A DNA stretch of 64,000 bases from Chloroflexota bacterium (GTDB lineage Bacteria; Chloroflexota; Dehalococcoidia; Tepidiformales; Tepidiformaceae). Location of the stretch: NCBI GenBank assembly GCA_026705605.1, contig JAPPAK010000001.1, forward strand, positions 186,001 to 250,000, given 5' to 3'. Position 1 is the first letter of the stretch; each line of letters opens with the position of its first letter. Below, piece after piece: positions 41,397-50,075 of the stretch. The position numbers and the translations under genes are program-made. Under the pieces are notes generated by a model, which saw only the letters and a list, made by a program, of their open reading frames with translations, was not told where the DNA came from and made no database searches.

Positions 41397-43826
41397 ATGC
41401 CCGAACTGCTCGACGATCTCCGCGTGCTCGACCTCAGCGAAGGCCCCATCGGTGGCATGACCACCATGGTGCTTGCCGACTTCGGCGCCGACGTCGTCAA
41501 GGTCGAACGCCCCGGCGGCGACCCCTGGCGCTCCGTCGCGAATGCGCCTATGTGGCTGCGGGGGAAGCGCAGCGCCGTCCTGGACCTGACGACCGGCGAG
41601 GGCCGCCAGTCCCTCGCCCGTCTCGCCGAAGGTGCCGACGTCGTCGTCATGAGCGGCCGCCCCGACAAGGCCGGAGCCCTCGGCGCGGACTACGAGACCC
41701 TCAACGCCATCAATCCCGCCCTTGTCTACTGCGCCATCACGGGCTTCGGGCCGGAAGGCCCTTACGCCGGGTACCCCGGCTACGAGGCCGTCGTCGCCGC
41801 CCGTCTCGGGCGCATGCTCACTTTCAGCGGCCTCGCCGACCGCGAAGGTCCCGCCTACCCCGCCGTCCAGGCCGGCTCCCACGCCACCTCCCAGGCCGCC
41901 CTCCACGGCATCCTCGCCGCCCTCATGGCCCGCGAGGAAAGCGGGCGCGGCCAGCTCGTCGAGACCAGCATCCTCCAGGGTCTGTTCGCTTACGACCTCG
42001 GTGGCCTCTTCCGCGCCCAGCTCGGCGACCGCTTCCCCGAGATCTTCGCCGGGCTCGCCATGCCCGTCATGCCCACCCTCAACTACCACGCCCTCCAGAC
42101 GAAGGACGGCCGCTGGCTCCAGTTCGGGAACCTCATGGCCCACCTCTTCGACAACTACCTCGCCGCCGTGGACCTCGCCGACATCTTCGCCGACCCCGAC
42201 TACGAGGGCAGTCCCGCGACCTGGTCGGAGGCGGCCCGCGAGCGTCTGAGGGATCGCATGTTCGAGCGCATGCTCGAACGCACCGCCGACGAGTGGATGG
42301 AGACGTTCATCGATCACGGCGGCGTTGCCGCCACCCCCTTCCAGAGCACTCAGCAGGCCCTCGACGACCCCGACCTCGTCCTCAACGAGCACGTCGTCGA
42401 GCGGGAGCACCCCACCCTCGGGACCGTGCGGCAGCTCGGCGCCCTCGCCCGCCTCATCGCCACCCCCGGCGCCGCCGGCGAAGCCGGCCCCGAGCCCGGC
42501 GAGCACACCGCCGAGGTCCTCGCCGAGACCGCCCCCGTCCGCCCCGCCGTCCCCGCGACCCCCGCCTCCGGCCCGCCCCTCCAGGGCGTCACCGTCCTCG
42601 AGTTCGCGACTGTCATCGCCGCCCCCCTCGGGGCCGCCATCCTCGCCGACCTCGGCGCGCGCGTCATCAAGGTCGAGCCCATCGGCGGCGACCCCTTCCG
42701 CGCCATGGGCATCGCCTCCCTCGGCGCCGGCCGCTGCAATGGCAGCAAGGAGAGCATCGCCCTCGACCTCAAGACCGCGGAGGGGCAGGAGATCGTCCAG
42801 TCCCTCGCCGCCTCCACCGACATCATCATCCACAACTACCGCCCGGGCGTGCCCGAGCGCCTCGGCATCGGCTACGAGACCCTCAAGGCCATCCGCCCCG
42901 AGCTCGTCTACGTCTACGTCAATGGCTACGGCCGCGGCGGCCCCGGCGCTCACCGCCCCTCCACTCACCCCATCCCCGGCGCTGGCCTCGGTGGCGCGCT
43001 CATGCAGATGGGCGAGGGCATGCCTCCCGTGTGCACGACCATCCCCGAGCTGCGCGAGATCGCCCGCAAGTTCTTCCGCGCCAACGAGCTCAACCCCGAC
43101 CCGAACACCTCCGTCGTCGTCGCCTCCGCCTCCCTCCTCGGCCTCTACGCCCGCCGCCGCTTCGGCCACGGTCAGGAGGTGTTCGTCGACATGTTCGGGG
43201 CGAACGCCTGGGCCAACGCCGACGACTTCATCGCCTACGAGGGCAAGCCCCCGCGCCCCACCCTCGACCGCGACCTCTATGGCCTCGGCCCCACCTGGCG
43301 GCTGTACGAAGCAGCTGAGGGCTGGGTCTTCCTCGGGCTGGCCGTGCAGCCCGAGTGGGAGCGCTTCTGCGAGCTGACTGGCCGCCCCGACCTCGCCGCC
43401 AACCCCCGCTTCGCCACCCCCGAGGCCCGCACCGCCAACGCCGTCGCCCTCATTGAGGCGCTGGCCGAGCTCTTTGCCGGGCACCCGGCGGACGAGTGGG
43501 AGGCGCTGCTCGCGACCGAGGGCCTCGGCTGCGTTCGCGCCGACGCCGCCCCCGTCCACGAGTTCATCGCCCGGGACGAGCACGTCGCCGCCAACGGCCT
43601 GCGGGTCCCGGCCCACAGCGCCAACTTCGGCGAGTACGAGCGCTACGGCCCCCTCACCGCCTTCAGCGAGAACAAGCTCGAGCTTCGCGGCTTCCCTCTC
43701 GCCGGCGAGCAGGCCGATGCCATCCTCGCCGAGTTTGGCTACGACCCCGACGCTGTCGAGGCCCTCCGCGCGAAAGGCGTCGTCTGGTCCGAGACGCCCG
43801 CCCCGCTCGCTGCCGTCACCGCCTGA
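41397..43826 (+). CDS. Tandem-domain CaiB/BaiF family CoA-transferase
   Basis: An 809-residue fusion of two family III CoA-transferase domains, about residues 1-385 and 395-800. Each domain opens with the family start ('LDDLRVLDLSEGPIGGMTTM' and 'LQGVTVLEFATVIAAPLGAA') and continues with 'GADVVKVERPGGDPWR' or 'GARVIKVEPIGGDPFR'. The catalytic Asp of the family appears kept in the second domain ('NPDPNTSVVVASASLLGLY') but is Gly/Ser in the first ('VQAGSHATSQAALHG'), so probably only one domain is catalytic. It would move CoA between acyl groups, activating organic acids. The ATG at 41397 follows a TATCAT box. Confidence 0.92.
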   Translation: MPELLDDLRVLDLSEGPIGGMTTMVLADFGADVVKVERPGGDPWRSVANAPMWLRGKRSAVLDLTTGEGRQSLARLAEGADVVVMSGRPDKAGALGADYETLNAINPALVYCAITGFGPEGPYAGYPGYEAVVAARLGRMLTFSGLADREGPAYPAVQAGSHATSQAALHGILAALMAREESGRGQLVETSILQGLFAYDLGGLFRAQLGDRFPEIFAGLAMPVMPTLNYHALQTKDGRWLQFGNLMAHLFDNYLAAVDLADIFADPDYEGSPATWSEAARERLRDRMFERMLERTADEWMETFIDHGGVAATPFQSTQQALDDPDLVLNEHVVEREHPTLGTVRQLGALARLIATPGAAGEAGPEPGEHTAEVLAETAPVRPAVPATPASGPPLQGVTVLEFATVIAAPLGAAILADLGARVIKVEPIGGDPFRAMGIASLGAGRCNGSKESIALDLKTAEGQEIVQSLAASTDIIIHNYRPGVPERLGIGYETLKAIRPELVYVYVNGYGRGGPGAHRPSTHPIPGAGLGGALMQMGEGMPPVCTTIPELREIARKFFRANELNPDPNTSVVVASASLLGLYARRRFGHGQEVFVDMFGANAWANADDFIAYEGKPPRPTLDRDLYGLGPTWRLYEAAEGWVFLGLAVQPEWERFCELTGRPDLAANPRFATPEARTANAVALIEALAELFAGHPADEWEALLATEGLGCVRADAAPVHEFIARDEHVAANGLRVPAHSANFGEYERYGPLTAFSENKLELRGFPLAGEQADAILAEFGYDPDAVEALRAKGVVWSETPAPLAAVTA

Positions 43827-43828
43827 CC

Positions 43829-44386
43829 ATGCCCGATTTCCACACCGGCCGCCTCCTCGTCGCCACGCCCAACATCGAGGACCCGAACTTCTGGCGCACC
43901 GTTGTCCTCCTCTGCGCGCACGACAAGGAAGGCGCCTTCGGTCTCGTCCTCAACCACGTCATGAACGGCGAGACCGTCGCCGGCCATCTCCCCGAGTGGG
44001 ACGGCCACGCCGTCGAGCCGGCCGTCCTCTTCCGCGGAGGCCCCGTCTCCACCGCCTCCGTCTTCGCCATGGCCACCGGCGACGACATGCCCGTCGATCG
44101 CTGGGGCCTGCGCATCGCTCCCGGCCTCGGCCTCGTCGACCCCGGCAAGGGCCCCGACCACTTCGAGGGCCGCCTCGGCCGCATGCGTTTCTTCGCCGGC
44201 TACGCCGGCTGGGGCGCGGGCCAGCTCGAGGGCGAGATCGCGACCCACGGCTGGTTCATCGTCGATGCCCTCCCCGACGACCCCTTCGCCGCCACCCCCG
44301 CCGACCTTTGGCGCGACGTCCTCCGCCGCCAGGGCGGCGAGCTCGCGCGCTTCGCGACCCACCCCGCCGAGCCCGGCGTCAACTAG
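43829..44386 (+). CDS. YqgE/AlgH family protein
   Basis: A 185-residue YqgE/AlgH (formerly DUF179) protein. It has 'GRLLVATPNIEDPNFWRTVV' at residues 7-26, 'GAFGLVLNHVMN', 'LFRGGPVS' and the typical 'FFAGYAGWGAGQLEGEIATH'. Its biochemical role is not settled. The ATG follows the CoA-transferase stop by two bases, so translation is probably coupled. The last bases of its TAG stop are the first bases of a heptamer-repeat hairpin. Confidence 0.92.
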   Translation: MPDFHTGRLLVATPNIEDPNFWRTVVLLCAHDKEGAFGLVLNHVMNGETVAGHLPEWDGHAVEPAVLFRGGPVSTASVFAMATGDDMPVDRWGLRIAPGLGLVDPGKGPDHFEGRLGRMRFFAGYAGWGAGQLEGEIATHGWFIVDALPDDPFAATPADLWRDVLRRQGGELARFATHPAEPGVN

Positions 44387-44480
44387 TGGCTGGTGGATAG
44401 TGACTGGTGGCTAGTCCCCGCCTCCCTCGCGGGTGGAGGGGCGGCGGGGACCAGCCACTAACCACTAGCCACCAGCCACT
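44385..44480. repeat. Heptamer-repeat hairpin element 1
   Basis: The left arm (44385-44419) is five consecutive 7-mers, AGTGGCT, GGTGGAT, AGTGACT, GGTGGCT and AGTCCCC. The right arm (44446-44480) is GGGGACC, AGCCACT, AACCACT, AGCCACC and AGCCACT. The arms match at 30 of 35 positions as an inverted repeat around a GC-rich 26-base loop. The left arm begins inside the stop codon of the YqgE gene. It probably terminates transcription. Confidence 0.9.
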
Positions 44481-44535
44481 CGTTCGCTGGTAGCATTGGC
44501 GCCCACCTCAAAACCCCCTGACAGGAGAAATCCCC

Positions 44536-44823
44536 ATGGCCGCATACGTGCTCGCGCAGGGTCGGGTCGAAGACCGCGACAAGCTCAACCAGTACCTCGC
44601 CGGAGCGGGCGGTAGCCTCGCCCCGTTCAATGCCAACGTCCTCGCCTACACCGAGGAGCCCGAGGTCATCGAGGGCGAAGTCCCCAACAACCGCTTCGTC
44701 CTCATCGAGTTCGCCGACGTCGAGACCGCCAAGGCCTGGTACAACTCCGACGACTACGCAGCCGTCCGCGGCCTCCGCATCGAAGGCGCCCCCGGCACCC
44801 TGGTGATCCTCCCGGGCATGTAG
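44536..44823 (+). CDS. DUF1330 family protein
   Basis: A 95-residue ferredoxin-like dimeric alpha-beta barrel protein of the DUF1330 family, recognised by 'AAYVLAQGRVEDRDKLNQYL' at the start, 'PNNRFVLIEFADVETAKAWY' in the middle and 'DYAAVRGLRIEGAPGTLVIL' at the end. Function is unknown. CAGGAG lies seven bases before the ATG. It is bracketed by two heptamer-repeat hairpins, one 55 bases upstream and one starting just after its stop codon, so its transcript is probably isolated from both neighbours. Confidence 0.9.
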   Translation: MAAYVLAQGRVEDRDKLNQYLAGAGGSLAPFNANVLAYTEEPEVIEGEVPNNRFVLIEFADVETAKAWYNSDDYAAVRGLRIEGAPGTLVILPGM

Positions 44824-44826
44824 CCG

Positions 44827-44926
44827 CTAGTGATTGGTGACTAGTGACTAGTGGTTAGTCCCCACTCCACCTCCCATGGGGGGAGGCGGAGGGGACCAGT
44901 CACCAGTCACCATCCACTAGTCACTA
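44827..44926. repeat. Heptamer-repeat hairpin element 2
   Basis: The left arm is AGTGATT, GGTGACT, AGTGACT, AGTGGTT and AGTCCCC (44829-44863). The right arm is GGGGACC, AGTCACC, AGTCACC, ATCCACT and AGTCACT (44891-44925). It has the same design as element 1 and lies exactly between two convergent genes, starting after one TAG and ending within the other gene's stop codon. A bidirectional terminator function is likely. Confidence 0.9.
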
Positions 44927-46141
44927 CATGGCCTTGATGCCCTGGTACTCCTGGGCGAACACGCACTCCTGCAGCCCGAGACCCACGTCGTTCGGGTCGT
45001 CCAGGTTCGTGTAGCGGGTGTACAGCTCGGCGAAGTGGCCTCCGGGCCGCTGCTTCACCTCGTTCCCGTCCAGGTCGCGCACGATTACCGGGTGGGAGAC
45101 GTCCCAGACCTCTCCCTCGACCGTGTCGCCCCGGTAGACCCCCCGCCCGAGCCCGTCGTCCCAGCCACCCCAGTAGCCCCCGCCCTGCATGTAGACGGGT
45201 TTGCTCACCGTCTCCAGCAGGAACCGGTCCACGCCCCCCTCCGGACGCGTCAGGTCGAGCCGCGCGCTCTTCAGCCGCGGGAAGCCGTCCTCGAACTCCG
45301 TGCTCACCACGTCAACGTCCGTGTACGCCCACCCCTCCTTGCCGGAGTCGTACGGGTAGTCGATGCGGCTGTGTACCCGCCCGTACTCCGGCAGGTTTCC
45401 GCCGCCCGTGCCTGAGGCCACGATCGTCCCGTCGGTGTGGTGCCGGAACGAGCAGTACATCGAGCGGTCCGGGAACCGCACCAGCGCCCACCAGCGCGCC
45501 CCCGGCTTCCCCCAGACCGACCGCCGCTCCAGCGGTGGCGCCGCGTGGCGGTTCGGCTGCTCGCCCTCGCCCGTGTTCGCCTGCCCCCAGGAGTGGTCCT
45601 TCGCCCCCACCCAGCCGTCGTCCACGTCGAAGCGGTACTCCTTGCCCCCCACCTTGATCCAGCCCGAGAGCCAGCCGAGCTGCACGAGGTTCGAGCGCTC
45701 CCCCACCATCCTCCCGTCCTGGTACATCTTCACGCCGGGGCACTCGTCGTACGGTGGCGCCGAACTCTCCCAGAGGATGTCGAACGAGCAGTCCACGTCC
45801 GTCTCCTCCAGCCCCAGCCGCAGCGTCCGCAGCCCCCGGATGATCTCCTGCGAGAACGGCCCCACCGTCAGGTCGTCGATGTCCGGCCGCAGGCGGCGCG
45901 TCGCCCGCACGTTGTACTGCTTCCCGTCGCCCGTGCTCAGGATCGAGTAGGCGTCGATCGTGTTCGTGTTGTGGTAGAGCCGCAGCGCCGTGATCAGGTT
46001 GACCTCGCCGTCCGGGTCGCCGATGCAGTGCCAGTACCCGTCGCTCCAGCCCGGACTCGGGTTCGCGATGATGTCGAACGTGTCGATCGTCTGGTGGCGG
46101 GGGTACTCATCCAGCTCGGTCAGGACGCGTTTTGGGGACAT
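44924..46141 (-). CDS. Lipocalin-like hydratase-type protein (CrtC/AttH or DUF7064-like)
   Basis: A 405-residue, beta-rich, Trp- and Gly-rich cytoplasmic protein without signal peptide. The motif 'VGAKDHSWGQANTG' near residue 190 matches the D-H-S/N-W-G motif of the CrtC/AttH-like and DUF7064 group of two-lipocalin-domain proteins, some of which hydrate isoprenoid double bonds. Family assignment by this motif and length is moderately safe; activity is unknown. The start is an ATG at 46141. It is convergent with the DUF1330 gene and divergent from an SDR gene. Confidence 0.7.
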   Translation of the reverse strand: MSPKRVLTELDEYPRHQTIDTFDIIANPSPGWSDGYWHCIGDPDGEVNLITALRLYHNTNTIDAYSILSTGDGKQYNVRATRRLRPDIDDLTVGPFSQEIIRGLRTLRLGLEETDVDCSFDILWESSAPPYDECPGVKMYQDGRMVGERSNLVQLGWLSGWIKVGGKEYRFDVDDGWVGAKDHSWGQANTGEGEQPNRHAAPPLERRSVWGKPGARWWALVRFPDRSMYCSFRHHTDGTIVASGTGGGNLPEYGRVHSRIDYPYDSGKEGWAYTDVDVVSTEFEDGFPRLKSARLDLTRPEGGVDRFLLETVSKPVYMQGGGYWGGWDDGLGRGVYRGDTVEGEVWDVSHPVIVRDLDGNEVKQRPGGHFAELYTRYTNLDDPNDVGLGLQECVFAQEYQGIKAM

Positions 46142-46258
46142 GCGGCTACCTCCGGCGGTTCGTGCCCGCGCAGGATACGCCGTGCGAACACCGCCCGCGT
46201 GAACGCCCGTGCGCGAAACACAACCGTCCGTACAATCCCCGTCCCGGAGGGTTTCGCT

Positions 46259-47119
46259 ATGTCAGACGACGTGTTCTCGATGGAAGGCAAGACGGTCATC
46301 GTCACCGGCGCGAGCTATGGGTTCGGTGTCACCTGGGCGGACGCTCTCTCGGAACGTGGCGCCAACATCGTCGGCACCTCGCGCAGCCTCGATCGCCTCG
46401 GGGACACCGCCGCCATGGTCGAGGCCAAGGGCCGCCGCTTCCTCCCCGTCGCGTGCGACGTCACCGACTACGAGCAGGTCGAGAACCTGATGAAGGCCGC
46501 CTGGGACGAGTTCGGCACCGTTGATGTGCTCATCAACAACGCCGGCATCTCCGACCTCAGCGCCTGGCGCGCGGAGCACTCCGACAACGACATGTTCCGC
46601 CAGATCGTCGAGACCGACCTCACCGGCCTCTGGCACTGCTGCCGCGCCGCCGCCCAGTACTTCCTGCGCCAGGGCCACGGCAACATCATCAACCTCAGCT
46701 CCATCTTCGGCGTCGGTGGCTTCGAGGGACGCACCCCCGGCTACTTCGCCGCCAAGGGCGGCGTCACCCGCCTCACCGAGTTCCTCGCCACCGAGTGGGG
46801 CGACCGCGGTATCCGCGTGAACGCCCTTGCCCCCACCGTCTTCGACACCCCCATGACGCACGACGGCCTCATCCAGAGCGGCGTCATGGAGATGCTCGAG
46901 GGGCGCACCCCGATGCGCCGCATCGGCCAGACCGAGGACCTCGTCGGCCCCATCGTCTTCCTCGCCTCCGACGCCTCGCAGTACGTGACCGGGGCCATCC
47001 TGCCGCTTGACGGCGGTCTCACCGCCAGCCGCGGCTACTCGCCGGGTCCCTGGCCTATGGACGAGTTCGACCCCGAGGGCCGCGGCAAGCCCATCAACCC
47101 CGGAGACCCCTGGGACTAG
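46259..47119 (+). CDS. SDR family oxidoreductase
   Basis: A 286-residue classical short-chain dehydrogenase with 'VTGASYGFGVTWA' (Tyr-Gly-Phe-Gly instead of the usual x-Gly-Ile-Gly), 'NNAGISDLSAW', 'NLSSIFGVGG' with the catalytic Ser and 'YFAAKGG' with Tyr and Lys. The C-terminal 40 residues beyond 'ILPLDGGLTAS' are an extension rich in Pro and Gly. A TACAAT -10 box is followed by a 22-base leader with GGAGG before the ATG. Substrate unknown. Confidence 0.9.
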   Translation: MSDDVFSMEGKTVIVTGASYGFGVTWADALSERGANIVGTSRSLDRLGDTAAMVEAKGRRFLPVACDVTDYEQVENLMKAAWDEFGTVDVLINNAGISDLSAWRAEHSDNDMFRQIVETDLTGLWHCCRAAAQYFLRQGHGNIINLSSIFGVGGFEGRTPGYFAAKGGVTRLTEFLATEWGDRGIRVNALAPTVFDTPMTHDGLIQSGVMEMLEGRTPMRRIGQTEDLVGPIVFLASDASQYVTGAILPLDGGLTASRGYSPGPWPMDEFDPEGRGKPINPGDPWD

Positions 47120-47157
47120 CGTCGCCCCGCACGCCTGCCGTGCCATACTGACGAGCG

Positions 47158-47370
47158 ATGGGGTCCGACTACGAGTCCGACCAGGATCGCTGGCGTCGCG
47201 CGTACGATCGCGAACGCAGCCGCGACTCATGGCACCAGATGGTCGCCTGGTTCTGGAACGGCGCGCTGGGGCAGCCGCTGTGGATGAAGGTGGTCTACTG
47301 CACGCTCAGCGTCGCCGTGATAGCCGCGCTCATCGCCCTCTTCTTCTTCGACGCCATCCTCAACGGCTAG
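47158..47370 (+). CDS. Small single-helix membrane protein
   Basis: A 70-residue protein with a very charged N-terminus ('YESDQDRWRRAYDRERSRDS'), two tryptophan-rich turns and one C-terminal membrane helix ('CTLSVAVIAALIALFFFDAI'). No family is recognised. A CATACT -10 box ends eight bases before the ATG and no ribosome binding site is present. The amphipathic or charged N-tail plus a helix is protein-like, so it is probably real. Confidence 0.6.
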   Translation: MGSDYESDQDRWRRAYDRERSRDSWHQMVAWFWNGALGQPLWMKVVYCTLSVAVIAALIALFFFDAILNG

Positions 47371-47372
47371 CC

Positions 47373-47434
47373 CGCTCCGCCCCTCGTGGGTGGGGTGGTG
47401 AGGACCAGCCACCAGTCACCAGCCACTATTCACT
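47373..47434. repeat. Heptamer-repeat element 3 (right half only)
   Basis: AGCCACC, AGTCACC, AGCCACT and ATTCACT run from 47407 to 47434, preceded by a loop-like stretch (TGGGTGGGGTGG) and GGACC as in elements 1 and 2. The left arm is missing. The repeats run into the 3' end of the M20 peptidase gene and contain its stop codon (47426-47428). Confidence 0.8.
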
Positions 47435-48745
47435 ACTACACATCCGCCGCGTGACCTCGTAGATCATCTGGCAGCTCAGCCGGAAGCTGTCCAGCGTCAT
47501 CCGCTCGTTGTGACCGTGCACCGTGCGCGCCAGGTTCGGCGAGGTGAGCCCGCCCGAGAACCCGTACGCCACGACCCCCTGGTTTCGGAACACGCGGCTG
47601 TCCGTGAACCCCGCCGTCACCCCCGGCGTCACCACCGCGTCCTCGACCAGCTCCCGCACCACCGACTCGATCGTCGCGAACAGCTCCGTGTCGTGCGAGC
47701 TCGTGTCCGACGCGCCCGCGAACACCCGCTCGAGCCGCACCTTCGGGTCGTCGATGACGCGCGCCACCTCCGCCTCGAATGAGTCCGGGTCGACCCCCGG
47801 CAGCAGGCGGCAGTCGATCGTCGCCTCCGCCCGCCCGGGGATGACGTTGTGCTTCATCCCCGCCGTCGCCGTCGTGGCGCTGATCGTGTTTGTCAGTAGT
47901 GCGCGCACGCGCCCGTCGGTCGCCGCCGTCTTCGCCAGCTGCTTGAGCGACGTGCCGCCGGCGTAGATCCCGGCCCGCTTGAGCCGCTCGAAGTACTCCT
48001 CCAGCACCGGCGAGAGCTCTGGTTCGCGTTCCCACTCCTGCAGCTTCCCCAGCGCGCGCACGAGCCGGTCGAGAGGGTTGTCGTTGTGCGGCACCGAGCC
48101 GTGCCCCGGTCGCCCCTCCGCCACGATCCGTAGCCAGAGCGGCCCCTTCTCCCCCGTCGTTACCGTGAACACCGGCCGCTTCACCCCGAACAGCTCCGTG
48201 GAGCCGCCCCCGCCCTCGTTGATGACGTACTCCGCCTCCAGCGCCTCGGGGTGGTGCTCGGCCAGCCACTCGATGCCGAGCAGCCCGCCCGCCTCCTCGT
48301 CCGCCACCGCCAAAAACACGATGTCGCGCGCTAGCGGCGTCCCCGCGCGTTTCAGCAGCAGGAACGTCAGCAGCTCCGCAATCCCCAGGCCCTTCATGTC
48401 GAGCGTTCCCCGCCCCCAGATCTCCCCGTTCCGGATGATCCCCGCGAACGGCTCCTCGTCCCAGAACTCCCGCTCCACCGGCACTACGTCCGTGTGATTC
48501 AGCAGCATCAGCGGCGGACGGCTGCCGTCGCCCTTGAGCACCGCCCGCAGCGAGACCCGGTCGTCGCCCGGGTCGAACAGCTCGTACTCGACTCCCTCGC
48601 GCTCGAGGATGCCGCCCAGGAAGTCGCACGCCAGCCGCTCCCGTCCCGGCGGGTTCGAGGTGTCGATGCGCAGGTACTCCTGCAGGATGCCCAGCGCCTC
48701 TTCGAACGCGGCGTCCCAGTCGACCCGCGGCTCGGTGATGGTCAC
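47426..48745 (-). CDS. M20 family metallopeptidase
   Basis: A 439-residue di-zinc peptidase or deacetylase of the M20/ArgE/DapE type. Metal ligands lie in 'LLNHTDVVPVE' (His), 'GRGTLDMKGLG' (bridging Asp) and 'AVADEEAGG' (Glu pair); the dimerisation domain follows 'GRPGHGSVPHNDNP'. The start is a GTG at 48745 whose GTGA overlaps the stop of the upstream amidohydrolase gene by four bases, so the two are coupled. The last codons and stop lie in a heptamer-repeat remnant, so the C-terminus ('RRMCSSE') may have been altered by that insertion. Confidence 0.92.
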   Translation of the reverse strand: MTITEPRVDWDAAFEEALGILQEYLRIDTSNPPGRERLACDFLGGILEREGVEYELFDPGDDRVSLRAVLKGDGSRPPLMLLNHTDVVPVEREFWDEEPFAGIIRNGEIWGRGTLDMKGLGIAELLTFLLLKRAGTPLARDIVFLAVADEEAGGLLGIEWLAEHHPEALEAEYVINEGGGGSTELFGVKRPVFTVTTGEKGPLWLRIVAEGRPGHGSVPHNDNPLDRLVRALGKLQEWEREPELSPVLEEYFERLKRAGIYAGGTSLKQLAKTAATDGRVRALLTNTISATTATAGMKHNVIPGRAEATIDCRLLPGVDPDSFEAEVARVIDDPKVRLERVFAGASDTSSHDTELFATIESVVRELVEDAVVTPGVTAGFTDSRVFRNQGVVAYGFSGGLTSPNLARTVHGHNERMTLDSFRLSCQMIYEVTRRMCSSE

Positions 48746-49920
48746 TCCCCTACCCCGTACACCTTCGCCGAGTTGTCGTGGAGGATTTTGCGCAGCGTGT
48801 CCTCGGGGAGGCCGCTCAGCTCCTGCTCGATGAAGTCCCTGGGGTAGATCGCGACGGAGTTCGGACCCGGCGACATGCTCGTCGGGTGCGGGAAGTCCGT
48901 CTCGTAGAGGATGTTGTCCGCCCCGATCTGTTCGATCGCGCTGATCGCGCTCCCCCGCTCGAACCAGAAGCACGCATAGCACTGCCGCTTGAAGTACTCG
49001 CTGGGCAGCAGGTCCATCTCCGGGTGCTCCTCGCGACAGCCGCTGTTCACCCACTGCCAGTCCATCGCCTCCAGCAGGAACGGCACCCAGCCCACGCCGC
49101 TCTCCACCGAGACGAACTTCAGGTCCGGGTAACGGTGGCAGATGCCCGACAGGATCACGTCCATCATCGCGGTGGAGTTGTCCAGGAAGATGCCGACCGT
49201 CGCCTTTGCGTACGCCGCCTGCCGCCCGTTGTTCACGTTCGCGTCCCGGATCACCGAGAGGTCGCCCGAGCCGATGTGGAAGTTGATCGAGAGGCCCAGC
49301 TCCTGCGCCTGCGCCCACAGCGGCTCCCAGTGAGGGTCCGTGATGTGGGGGAAGTCGAAGGAGTGCGGCTGGCTCGTCATCAGAATGCCCCGGTGGCCGC
49401 GATCCTTCGCCCGCCGCATCTCTTCCAGGCACAGGTCCACGTCCCAGAACGGCGTCGCCATGATCGGGATGAAGCGCTCGCTCGCCGGCTCCGTCCAGTC
49501 GATGAGGAAGTCGTTGTAGGCGCGGACGCACTCCTTCATCAGCTCCGGCTCCTTCAGCCGCAGGAAGTTCCCCGAGCCGAACCCGCCCACGTTCGGATAG
49601 ATCACCTGCGAATAGATGCCGTACTCGTCCATGCGCTGAAGCCGCGCGCCCACGCTGAACGCCCCGTGATCGGCCTGTGGCAGGGAGGGCGGGTGGTTCG
49701 GCGGCGGGTCCGTCCAGCCCGCCATCGCCGCGCTCGCCGTCGGACCGGCGGGCTGACCGCCCATGAACCAGCGGTCCTCGTTGATCTCCGGGTCGAACTT
49801 CACGTGCGGAACGAGGTCGCCCCACTTCTGGCTCGACACCCGGCTCGTCCACAGGTCCTCGGGCTCCGAGATATGGCTGTCTGCATCGATGACCTTGATC
49901 CGCTCGACGACCGTCGCCAT
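48742..49920 (-). CDS. Amidohydrolase-2 family metal-dependent hydrolase
   Basis: A 392-residue TIM-barrel protein of the amidohydrolase-2 (ACMSD/gamma-resorcylate decarboxylase-like) family. It has 'VIDADSHISEPEDLW' at the start, where the family usually has D-x-H, 'LSINFHIGSG' and 'ILYETDFPHPTS' with the catalytic Asp. Members decarboxylate or hydrolyse aromatic and heterocyclic acids. The ATG at 49920 has GGGAGGGATC upstream and is preferred over a GTG at 49944. It is coupled to the M20 peptidase by a four-base overlap. Confidence 0.9.
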   Translation of the reverse strand: MATVVERIKVIDADSHISEPEDLWTSRVSSQKWGDLVPHVKFDPEINEDRWFMGGQPAGPTASAAMAGWTDPPPNHPPSLPQADHGAFSVGARLQRMDEYGIYSQVIYPNVGGFGSGNFLRLKEPELMKECVRAYNDFLIDWTEPASERFIPIMATPFWDVDLCLEEMRRAKDRGHRGILMTSQPHSFDFPHITDPHWEPLWAQAQELGLSINFHIGSGDLSVIRDANVNNGRQAAYAKATVGIFLDNSTAMMDVILSGICHRYPDLKFVSVESGVGWVPFLLEAMDWQWVNSGCREEHPEMDLLPSEYFKRQCYACFWFERGSAISAIEQIGADNILYETDFPHPTSMSPGPNSVAIYPRDFIEQELSGLPEDTLRKILHDNSAKVYGVGE

Positions 49921-50075
49921 GGCGATCCCTCCCCGGCGGTCCACCTGCCGCCGCGCCGCGTGGCGGGCAGGATACGCGCCCCCGCCTCCGCGTGGTGTGC
50001 GGGCGATCTAACGGGGCTGAAAGGCGTACGAGGGGCTGAGCCCGCAGCCCAACCCCTCGCGTTGGCCCCTGCTTC

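Noticed and set aside
41376-43616. A 746-codon open frame antisense to the CoA-transferase
   Set aside because: Composition is almost all Gly, Glu, Ala, Val and Asp, as expected opposite a GC-rich coding strand; no motif is visible and the sense strand has a clear enzyme.
44385-44926. Terminal inverted repeats of an insertion sequence around the DUF1330 gene
   Set aside because: The two elements are each complete hairpins rather than opposite ends of one element, and the enclosed gene is a DUF1330 protein, not a transposase.
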